From Cellulophaga omnivescoria (GTDB lineage Bacteria; Bacteroidota; Bacteroidia; Flavobacteriales; Flavobacteriaceae): a DNA stretch of 64,000 bases. The stretch covers positions 62,001-126,000 of the forward strand of contig NZ_MDDP01000001.1 of assembly GCF_001999725.1 (NCBI RefSeq), written 5' to 3'. The first letter of the stretch is position 1; every line of letters starts with the position of its first letter. The position numbers were made by a program, and so were the translations under genes. The notes under the pieces are model-generated. The model saw only the letters and a list, made by a program, of their open reading frames with translations. It had not been told where the DNA came from and searched no databases. Shown in pieces: positions 8,166 through 15,578 of the stretch.

Positions 8166-8972
8166 ATAAAAACAAAACGCATCAAAAAAGAAAAACAACA
8201 TATAGCCCTACAAGTAACAAATTTAAGTGTTGGTTACAGCTCTAAAAAACAGCAAAATATTATTTGCAAGGATATTAATTTTGCGTTAAAAGAAGGAGAG
8301 TTATCTGCTATAGTTGGTACAAACGGTATTGGCAAATCTACTTTATTACGCACGCTAGCTAACGTACAAGCTAAATTAAACGGAACTATTGCTGTTGATA
8401 ATATTATTTTAGAAAACTATAAACCAACAGAACTTGCCTCTAAAATAAGTGTGGTGTTAACAGAAAAAATACCTTCTAAAAACTTAACTGTAATAGAAAT
8501 TATTGCTTTAGGAAGACAGCCATATACCAATTGGATTGGTACGCTTACAACTACAGATAAAGATAAAATTACAGAAGCCATTTCTTTGGTGCAAATTGAA
8601 GAATTGCAGCATAAAAAATGTTACGAACTTAGTGATGGGCAACTGCAAAAAGTAATGATTGCAAGGGCTTTGGCGCAAGACACTTCTATTATTTTGTTAG
8701 ATGAACCAACATCTCACCTAGATTTGTACCACAAAGCAACTATTTTAAAACTATTAAAAAACATAGCGCACAAAACCAAAAAGACAATATTATTTACAAC
8801 TCACGAAATTGAAGTTGCTCTGCAATTGTGCGATAAAATTTTAATTCTGGATAAAAATACTAGTCATTTTGGTACGCCAACAGATTTAATAGCTGCTAAA
8901 AAATTTAATGCGCTGTTTCCTAAAGACACTATTGTTTTTGATGAAAATACCGCTAGTTTTAAGGTTGTATAG
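8166..8972 (+). CDS. btuD: ABC transporter ATP-binding protein, BtuD-like, non-canonical start
   Basis: The frame encodes a complete ATPase: Walker A GTNGIGKST at 8316-8342, signature LSDGQLQK (a variant of LSGGQ), Walker B IILLDEPTSHLD and the H-loop TTHE. It has no ATG, GTG or TTG between the in-frame stop at 8121-8123 and Walker A. The first usable candidate is ATA at 8166, giving MKTKRIKK and about 268 residues, just after btuC ends. A GTG at 8451 would yield 173 residues without Walker A, so I reject it as the true start. The gene may use a rare start codon, may carry a G-to-A change in its ATG, or the base may be a sequencing error. Confidence 0.75.
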   Translation: MKTKRIKKEKQHIALQVTNLSVGYSSKKQQNIICKDINFALKEGELSAIVGTNGIGKSTLLRTLANVQAKLNGTIAVDNIILENYKPTELASKISVVLTEKIPSKNLTVIEIIALGRQPYTNWIGTLTTTDKDKITEAISLVQIEELQHKKCYELSDGQLQKVMIARALAQDTSIILLDEPTSHLDLYHKATILKLLKNIAHKTKKTILFTTHEIEVALQLCDKILILDKNTSHFGTPTDLIAAKKFNALFPKDTIVFDENTASFKVV

Positions 8973-9102
8973 ATATAAAATAATAATTTATAAAACCTTA
9001 AATAACGTTTTTACTATTAGATGTTAATTACTTCTAAATACGAACAAAGAAAACAACAAACAAAACGTTTATCTTTACTTTTTTATAGACATTATATACA
9101 TT

Positions 9103-10434
9103 ATGACCGATTTTTTAATTTACTTTTTAGTTGCTGTAATATGCCTAGTTGCTGGTTACTTTTTAGGAAATTACATTCAGAACCTAAAAACTAAATCTAG
9201 CCAAAGTGCTATATTAGAAAGAGAATCTATTTTAAACCAAAACCTGAGTACTTTAGAAAATAAAATTTTGTCTTTAGAAGACGAAAAAAATGTTTTACGA
9301 GAAGAAAAAGAACATTTAGGAAACCAAATTACTAGGTACCAAGCTGACATAGAAAATCTTCAGCTTAAAAACACAGAGCAAAAGCAAGAGGTAGAACAGC
9401 TTCAGGAAAAATTTACTAAAGAATTTGAAAACTTAGCAAATAAAATTTTAGATGAAAAAAGCACTAAGTTTACAGAACAAAATCAAATAAACATTAAAAA
9501 TATTTTGCATCCGTTGCAAGAAAAAATTCTGTTGTTTGAGAAAAAAGTAGACGAAAGTCAAAAAGAAAACATTAGTATACATTCTGCCTTAAAAGAACAA
9601 TTATTAAACTTACAAAGTCAGAACCTTAAAATTACCCAAGAAGCAGAAAACTTGACTAAAGCCTTAAAGGGTGATAGTAAAATGCAAGGTAATTGGGGAG
9701 AATTGGTACTAGAACGTGTATTAGAAAAATCTGGATTAGAAAAAGACAGAGAATACTCCGTACAACAAAGTTTTACCAGAGAGGATGGCTCTAGAGTACT
9801 ACCAGATGTTATTATAAATTTACCAGATAACAAAAAAATGGTGGTAGATTCTAAAGTATCATTAACTGCCTATGAGCGTTTTGTAAATGCTGATGACGAA
9901 ACAGAAAAAGAGAAGTTCTTAAAAGAACACATCCTATCTTTACGTAAGCACGTAGACCAATTATCTGCCAAAAAGTATGAAGATTTGTACGAAATGGAAA
10001 GTCCAGATTTTGTATTGCTTTTTGTACCAATAGAGCCTGCTTTTGCCGTTGCCATTAATAACGACAACAACCTTTACAATAAGGCTTTTGAGCAAAACAT
10101 TGTAATTGTTACACCTGCTACACTTTTAGCTACTTTACGTACTATAGATACTATGTGGAACAATGAAAAACAACAACGTAATGCCATAGAAATTGCTAGA
10201 CAAGCTGGTGCTTTGTATGACAAGTTTGAAGGTTTTGTTGGCGACTTAACCAAGGTTGGCAAAAAAATGGACGAAGCTAAAAATGAATACAAAGGCGCTA
10301 TGAACAAGCTGGTAGAAGGGCGCGGAAACATTATTACATCTATAGAAAAACTGAAAAAAATGGGGGCAAAAGCAAAAAAATCTATTCCAGAGCCAATTTT
10401 AAAACGTGCTATAGATAACCACAAAGACAATTAA
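9103..10434 (+). CDS. rmuC: DNA recombination protein RmuC
   Basis: The 443-residue protein has one N-terminal membrane segment (about 3-23), a long coiled coil (about 35-190) and the RmuC nuclease-like domain (about 195-400). Family-typical strings include KMQGNWGELVLERVLE, VVDSKVSLTAYERF and FVPIEPAFAVA. RmuC limits rearrangements at inverted repeats in E. coli; its biochemical action is thought to be nucleolytic because of a fold related to restriction endonucleases. It appears to be the first gene of a short plus-strand unit with two genes close behind. Confidence 0.93.
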   Translation: MTDFLIYFLVAVICLVAGYFLGNYIQNLKTKSSQSAILERESILNQNLSTLENKILSLEDEKNVLREEKEHLGNQITRYQADIENLQLKNTEQKQEVEQLQEKFTKEFENLANKILDEKSTKFTEQNQINIKNILHPLQEKILLFEKKVDESQKENISIHSALKEQLLNLQSQNLKITQEAENLTKALKGDSKMQGNWGELVLERVLEKSGLEKDREYSVQQSFTREDGSRVLPDVIINLPDNKKMVVDSKVSLTAYERFVNADDETEKEKFLKEHILSLRKHVDQLSAKKYEDLYEMESPDFVLLFVPIEPAFAVAINNDNNLYNKAFEQNIVIVTPATLLATLRTIDTMWNNEKQQRNAIEIARQAGALYDKFEGFVGDLTKVGKKMDEAKNEYKGAMNKLVEGRGNIITSIEKLKKMGAKAKKSIPEPILKRAIDNHKDN

Positions 10435-10462
10435 TAATAAATAACCATTATAATTATACCTA

Positions 10463-10828
10463 ATGAAAAAAGCTTTAGCAATTACCTTATTAATAATTGT
10501 AGCCGTGTTTGCCGCTATTTACGCGTTTATTTACTATGTTCCAATTAGTGAGGGTTACAGATCTGGAGAACTTATTAAGTTTAGCCATAAAGGCGTTGTA
10601 GTAAAAACGTGGGAAGGAGAAATTAGTCAAGGTATTTCTGGAGCTCAAATATTTACTTTCTCCGTATTAGACAAGGATAAAGATATTATAGAAAAACTTA
10701 AAGATTATCAAGGGAACTATGTAAAAGTTACTTATGTAGAGCGTTACGCTACTTTTGCTTGGTTAGGAGATACTAAATATTTTATTACTGAGGTTACAAA
10801 AGAACAATCTCCACACGTTAGAAATTAA
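10463..10828 (+). CDS. Conserved small membrane-anchored protein
   Basis: The 121-residue product has a single N-terminal hydrophobic segment (about 4-25) and an outer domain with GYRSGELIKFSHKG and KTWEGEI. Relatives in Flavobacteriaceae sometimes carry the label 6-phosphogluconate dehydrogenase; there is no nucleotide-binding motif or room for that fold, so the label would be wrong. It lies 28 bases after rmuC and 4 bases before the thioesterase gene. The function is unknown. Confidence 0.75.
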   Translation: MKKALAITLLIIVAVFAAIYAFIYYVPISEGYRSGELIKFSHKGVVVKTWEGEISQGISGAQIFTFSVLDKDKDIIEKLKDYQGNYVKVTYVERYATFAWLGDTKYFITEVTKEQSPHVRN

Positions 10829-10832
10829 AAGT

Positions 10833-11378
10833 ATGAGCGAATTTAAAACAGTAAACGAATCTAAAGTTTCTATTACAGAATTAATGCTACCGGCACATTC
10901 TAACTTTGGTGGTAAAGTACACGGTGGTTACATTTTAAACCTTATGGACCAAATTGCATTTGCTTGCGCATCTAAACACTCTAGAAGCTACTGTGTAACT
11001 GCATCTGTAAACAGGGTAGACTTTTTAAACCCTATAGAAGTTGGTGAACTAGTAACCTTAAAAGCATCTATAAATTACACAGGTAGAACATCTATGGTAG
11101 TTGGTGTTAGAGTAGAGTCCGAAAATATTACTACTGGTGTAAAAAAACATTGTAACTCATCATACTTTACAATGGTTGCTAAAGATACACACGGAAAAAG
11201 TCTTGTTGTACCTGGCTTATTAGTAGAAGACAAACAAGGCATACGTAGGTTTGCACGTAGTATAAGACGTAAAGAACAAGCTTTTAAAAGAAGTAACACG
11301 TTTGAGTCGTCTAACTTTAAAGTAGAAGATTTTTTAGATTCTTTAGAAAAGGAAAACGTAAAAATTGCTTTAAAGTAA
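10833..11378 (+). CDS. Acyl-CoA thioesterase, hotdog fold
   Basis: The 181-residue protein shows the hotdog thioesterase pattern: NFGGKVHGGYILNLMDQIAF near residues 25-44, with the conserved Gly-Gly before the central helix and Asp in the helix, then VDFLNPIEVGELV and the strand NYTGRTSMVVGVRV. It resembles YciA-type enzymes that cleave acyl-CoA thioesters in the cytoplasm and are usually hexameric. The C-terminal 40 residues are basic and less conserved. It follows the small membrane protein by 4 bases and is probably cotranscribed. Chain-length preference cannot be read from the sequence. Confidence 0.88.
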   Translation: MSEFKTVNESKVSITELMLPAHSNFGGKVHGGYILNLMDQIAFACASKHSRSYCVTASVNRVDFLNPIEVGELVTLKASINYTGRTSMVVGVRVESENITTGVKKHCNSSYFTMVAKDTHGKSLVVPGLLVEDKQGIRRFARSIRRKEQAFKRSNTFESSNFKVEDFLDSLEKENVKIALK

Positions 11379-11473
11379 TTACATATATACATTAAAACCC
11401 TCCAAATATATACTGGTACTATTGTAAGTAGGTAGTAAACAATACCTTTAACTTAAATTGAAAATTTAGGTTA

Positions 11474-12088
11474 ATGCAACAGTTTATAATTAATACAAAG
11501 GCTACATACATTAAAAACATCCTTTTAACAGACGCTAAAGTTAGACTGTCTGATGAGGATTATAAAACGCTTGAGGCTTTTAATACCGAGTTAGATTCTG
11601 ATAAAAAAGGATTACTTAATACACAGCATACTTTTAACTATACTGCTATTCAAAAAATTGTTCCGTTTAAGGAAGATTTAGGTTTTCAGGTATTTTTTAC
11701 GGAAAAGGGTAAAAATGAAAAAACGTACTTAGATTTTAGCTCAGAAGAACAATACCAAAGTGTATTAAATACACTTGTATCTAAAACAAGCTTTTCTAAA
11801 AACAAAATTCAGAAAAAAACAAAAACCTGGATTAAACCTGCTTTATACAGTTTGGTAGCTGCATTATTAACTTTTGCTTTATATGATAGTGCATTAAAAA
11901 TAGAAGCTGGCGAAAATGTAACTGTATCTGGCTCTAGAAGAGGTTTAAAAAGAATACTCATATCTATTTCTGAGTCTTTAGGAGCTACAAATAGTCTTAT
12001 TGTTGGTAGTGTTATTACGCTAATATTTATATTTTTTGCTTTTAAAGCTTATAATAAAAGTACTATAGACCAAGAAGTTTACAATTAG
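11474..12088 (+). CDS. Hypothetical protein with two membrane segments
   Basis: I do not recognise this 204-residue protein. Residues 1-110 are soluble and mixed alpha/beta. Two hydrophobic segments (about 121-138 and 175-192) flank a short loop, KIEAGENVTVSGSRRGLKR. The tail is short and charged. This pattern suggests a cytoplasmic N-terminal domain that perceives or binds something, attached to the inner membrane. It stands alone, 95 bases after the thioesterase gene and 96 before the sensor kinase gene. No motif permits a functional call. Confidence 0.6.
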   Translation: MQQFIINTKATYIKNILLTDAKVRLSDEDYKTLEAFNTELDSDKKGLLNTQHTFNYTAIQKIVPFKEDLGFQVFFTEKGKNEKTYLDFSSEEQYQSVLNTLVSKTSFSKNKIQKKTKTWIKPALYSLVAALLTFALYDSALKIEAGENVTVSGSRRGLKRILISISESLGATNSLIVGSVITLIFIFFAFKAYNKSTIDQEVYN

Positions 12089-12184
12089 TTAATCATCTAA
12101 CCAAAAACACTGTAATTAATTAAAAAGTATCTAAAAATTAATTCTATTTTTATCCTATAAAGAAAAATAATAGCCTACCAATTC

Positions 12185-13891
12185 ATGAATAAATTAAAGT
12201 TTATTATCACATTTTTGTTGTGCTCCTTGCTATATACTGGATTACAAGCGCAACAATCTCCCAAAGAACTTTTTGAGGCTAGAAATTTTGAAGCTGTTAT
12301 AGATACGCTAACTAAAAAAAACGAACAAAAAAAGTTAAGTTTAGATGAGTTGTATTATATAACCAAATCGTACGGTAGAACTAGGCAATACTCCAATGGT
12401 TTAGTTTTTTCTAATAAAATGACAGAAGAAGCTATACGATTAAAAGACACTACACAATTAGTTAGAGCGTTTAACCTTATGGCAGAAAATCTTATAGATT
12501 TAAATGACATTCTTAAAGGCATTGAATATTGTGAAAAAGTAGCTCCTGTTTTTAGGAAAAAAGATTCTATTGAATTTCAAAAACTTTGTTTTAAATGGGG
12601 TATGATGTATTACCACAATTATGAGTTTAAAAAAGCTCATAATGTATACAACAAAATTACACTACCTAAATACAGAAAGCTACCTCTGTTTACCAATAAT
12701 TACGCATTAACTTTAATGGGATTAGAAAAATGGGACGAAGCAATTACATACTTAAAAAAATCAGTTCAATTTTCTAAAAGAAACAATAATGTACATTACT
12801 CTAACATTGGGTATGCCTATTTAAGACAAGGAGAATACAAGAAAGCAAAAGTATATTTAGATTCTGCCATTAGCGCACTTGCCCGCAATGAAGACGCAAC
12901 ACTTTACAATAAAAAAAATATTTTTAGTAACTACTTTCTACTCTATAAAAAACAACAGAACTTAGACAAAGCGGCAGACTATTTAGACACTATTGAAGCT
13001 GTAAACGAGGCTATTTTTAAACAAAAAATAAGTGAGAAAATAAAAGCCTTAGAAACATCATCTAAACAATTAGAGTTTGCAAATAACAGAGAAACTACAT
13101 TAAAAAAACAAGTTAAAATTATAGATAATAGACTGGCGCTTGCAGAAAAACAGAAAATTTGGGGTGCTTTTTTACTTGTGGTGCTAATTGTTGTATTACT
13201 TGCTGTACTTTTTATTTTTAAATACCGTAACATTATAAATGCTCACGTACAAATACAAACAGAGCAACGTTTACTGCGTTCACAAATGACACCTCATTTT
13301 ATTTTTAATAGCTTGTCTGTTATACAAGGGATGATTTTAAACAAGGAAGATAAAAAAGCTATTATCTATTTATCTAAATTTTCTAAACTATTGCGTATAA
13401 TTTTAGAAAACTCTAGAGAAAAACTTGTACCATTAAAGGAAGAATTACAAGCACTACAAAACTATATAGATTTACAAAATATGAGTAGACAAAATAGTTT
13501 TAAATACACATTAAATATTAATGAAAACATAAACACATCTTGCATATCTGTTCCACCAATGCTAATGCAGCCTTTTGTAGAAAATGCTATTGAACACGGC
13601 TTTAATAATAATTATGAAAAGGCTGAAATTAAATTAAATATAAACTTTATAGACAACAAACTTATCTGCATTATAAAAGATAATGGCTTAGGAATAAACA
13701 AAACCAATACAGGTAAAAGTAAAAGTAAAAAATCTGTTTCTACACAAATAACTGCAGAACGCTTAAAAATAATGTCTAAAGAATTAAACGTACAAACTGG
13801 GTTATCTATACAAGACCGATCAGAGTTTAATGAACAAGGAACTATTGTTACACTTACTTTACCATATAAAATAGAACAAGAAGATGCTTAA
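12185..13891 (+). CDS. LytS-type sensor histidine kinase with TPR sensor
   Basis: The 568-residue protein has a signal peptide (1-22), a periplasmic TPR-like helical region (about 30-280), a coiled coil (about 280-322), one membrane segment (about 325-348) and a His_kinase/HATPase output. The phospho-acceptor motif is QMTPHFIFNSLS and the N box is PFVENAIEHGF, as in LytS/YehU kinases. The G box is DNGLGI. Its stop codon overlaps the start of the LytTR regulator by 8 bases, so they are a cognate pair. TPR-bearing kinases of this kind are common in Bacteroidota. The signal is unknown. Confidence 0.92.
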   Translation: MNKLKFIITFLLCSLLYTGLQAQQSPKELFEARNFEAVIDTLTKKNEQKKLSLDELYYITKSYGRTRQYSNGLVFSNKMTEEAIRLKDTTQLVRAFNLMAENLIDLNDILKGIEYCEKVAPVFRKKDSIEFQKLCFKWGMMYYHNYEFKKAHNVYNKITLPKYRKLPLFTNNYALTLMGLEKWDEAITYLKKSVQFSKRNNNVHYSNIGYAYLRQGEYKKAKVYLDSAISALARNEDATLYNKKNIFSNYFLLYKKQQNLDKAADYLDTIEAVNEAIFKQKISEKIKALETSSKQLEFANNRETTLKKQVKIIDNRLALAEKQKIWGAFLLVVLIVVLLAVLFIFKYRNIINAHVQIQTEQRLLRSQMTPHFIFNSLSVIQGMILNKEDKKAIIYLSKFSKLLRIILENSREKLVPLKEELQALQNYIDLQNMSRQNSFKYTLNINENINTSCISVPPMLMQPFVENAIEHGFNNNYEKAEIKLNINFIDNKLICIIKDNGLGINKTNTGKSKSKKSVSTQITAERLKIMSKELNVQTGLSIQDRSEFNEQGTIVTLTLPYKIEQEDA

Positions 13892-14618
13892 AGCTTTAAT
13901 TGTAGAAGACGAACTATATATTAGAAAAGGACTATTAGCAATGATAACGTCCTTAAACAAAGAAATATCTATACTGGGTGAATGCGAATCTGTAAAAGAA
14001 GCTGTGGTTGTTGCCAATGCTTGCAAGCCCGATTTAATTTTTTTAGATATTAATTTATTAGATGGCAACGCCTTTGATTTTTTAGAACAAACTACCAACT
14101 TAAAATACAATGTAATTTTTATTACTGCATATGACCAGTATGCGCTACAAGCCTTAAAAAATGGCGCTGTAGATTATATTTTAAAACCAGTTGATATAGA
14201 TGAGTTAGAAACAGCTATAAACAAAGCTATAGATGCTAATACTGAAGTAGCACAAGAACAATTACAAATTGTAAAATCTGAAATGCTAGACCGTAAAAAA
14301 GAAAAATTAGTTTTACGCTTACAGGAAGGTTTACAAGTTATAGAGTTTAAGTTTTTAACACATTGCAAATCAGACAAAGGTTACACTACTTTTTATCTAA
14401 ACGATGGAAAATCTTATATAGCATCTAAACCTATAAAGGAATTTGAAAATCAATTTCCCGAAAAAAACTTTATGCGAACTCACCAATCCTATGTTGTAAA
14501 CTTAAGTTTTGTAGATAAGTATGATAAAAATGGTTATATATTTCTAAAATCTGGTGAAAAAATACCCGTTTCTGCACGTCGTAAAAACGATTTTGTAGAA
14601 CGTTTGCTTAACCAATAA
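13884..14618 (+). CDS. LytTR-family response regulator
   Basis: This 244-residue regulator has an N-terminal receiver domain with acidic pocket EDE (8-10), phospho-acceptor Asp55 in LIFLDINLLDG and the conserved Lys in ILKPVD near 105. A C-terminal LytTR DNA-binding domain follows (about 140-244), with FLTHCKSDKGYTTFYL and FMRTHQSYVVNL. It would bind direct repeats upstream of its targets after phosphorylation by the kinase encoded just before it. The target genes are not evident; the DUF1266 lipoprotein gene 190 bases downstream is one possibility. Confidence 0.93.
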   Translation: MLKALIVEDELYIRKGLLAMITSLNKEISILGECESVKEAVVVANACKPDLIFLDINLLDGNAFDFLEQTTNLKYNVIFITAYDQYALQALKNGAVDYILKPVDIDELETAINKAIDANTEVAQEQLQIVKSEMLDRKKEKLVLRLQEGLQVIEFKFLTHCKSDKGYTTFYLNDGKSYIASKPIKEFENQFPEKNFMRTHQSYVVNLSFVDKYDKNGYIFLKSGEKIPVSARRKNDFVERLLNQ

Positions 14619-14808
14619 AAAATAAATTAATAATTACTAAAGTTAATACACAGTAGATGTGCGCAAAAAAGCAAATTATAAACGAATATAGGTTATTTTA
14701 AAGCAGATATATATTCTAATAAATGCATATAACGTTTTGGACATATTTTAGCATAAAAATAGTAATCATTTTAATTACAATATAAGAAATAAAAAAACTC
14801 TATTTATC

Positions 14809-15438
14809 ATGAAAAAAACAAAACAGTTTAAATTGTTTGCACTATGTTCTGCTATAATATTATCTGTAATTTCTTGCGGAACTAAAGCAGAGTTAAAAGA
14901 TGATACGCTAAGTAGCTTTATGCTTGGTGGTATTTATTTTATTCACGGATATGGTGGTGCCAATAGCGTAGAATCTATGATGTCTAATGCAGGGTACACC
15001 ACTAATGAAGAGCTTGTAAGTGGCTACAAAGAAATATTTGAATTCCCTTTTGAAACATCTGACAGCTCTGGAGCTAAAAGAGTCTTAAAAAACTCTTGGG
15101 ACATTACTAATAAAGAGTCTTTATTAGAAGCCTTAAAAGATTTAGAAACCAGAGATTACGCATACAAATCATGGGACTATGCAAGAATTGCAAATAATGT
15201 AAGTATGGGATATGCAGCTGGTTATTTAACTAAAGAAGAATGTTTAAGTATTTTAGCAAATACACTTACATTGGCTAAAGAAAAATATAAAGATTGGGAT
15301 ACTTATTACCAAGATTTTGACAAAGGTCGTAACGATTGGAACTCAGAAGATCCAGAAAAAGATTCTTTTGAAACTTTAGCAAAAGTAATAACAAAAGGAG
15401 ATAAATCAATATTTAACATACTTCCTTTACACAATTAA
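14809..15438 (+). CDS. DUF1266 domain lipoprotein
   Basis: The 209-residue product has a lipoprotein signal (lipobox VISC near residue 23). The mature part includes SWDYARIANNVSMGYAAGYL and a Trp-rich end, WDTYYQDFDKGRNDW, matching the core of DUF1266, a helical domain of unknown role also seen in E. coli YbeR/YbeU-like proteins. Because the C-terminal block is intact it looks functional. It is transcribed alone, with a long AT-rich upstream region of 190 bases in which I see no clear TAnnTTTG promoter. Confidence 0.78.
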   Translation: MKKTKQFKLFALCSAIILSVISCGTKAELKDDTLSSFMLGGIYFIHGYGGANSVESMMSNAGYTTNEELVSGYKEIFEFPFETSDSSGAKRVLKNSWDITNKESLLEALKDLETRDYAYKSWDYARIANNVSMGYAAGYLTKEECLSILANTLTLAKEKYKDWDTYYQDFDKGRNDWNSEDPEKDSFETLAKVITKGDKSIFNILPLHN

Positions 15439-15467
15439 AAAACAAACAGTTACAAAGGTGTTACACT

Positions 15468-15515
15468 AACCCCATTTAGGGAAGAGTATTTTTCTCTCCC
15501 TGTTGGGGTTACTTT
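15468..15515 (+). terminator. Terminator of the DUF1266 gene
   Basis: An imperfect two-part stem (AACCCCA at 15468 with TGGGGTT at 15504, and AGGGAAGAG with CTCTCCCT inside) is followed by ACTTTTT. It lies 30 bases after the stop codon. Confidence 0.6.
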
Positions 15516-15525
15516 TTACTCCATA

Positions 15526-15565
15526 AAAAAATCCCTATTAGAAATAAAACTAATAGGGATTTTTA
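15526..15565. terminator. Bidirectional terminator between DUF1266 gene and carB
   Basis: A 13-14 nt stem pairs AAATCCCTATTA (to 15540) with TAATAGGGATTT (from 15551), flanked by an A-tract on the left and a T-tract on the right. It serves carB on the minus strand and backs up the plus-strand terminator. Confidence 0.85.
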
Positions 15566-15578
15566 CTACTTATATATA

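Noticed and set aside
8451-8972. Short ABC ATPase starting at GTG 8451
   Set aside because: Walker A (8316-8342) lies upstream in the same frame, so this start would give a dead ATPase. I extended the gene to 8166.
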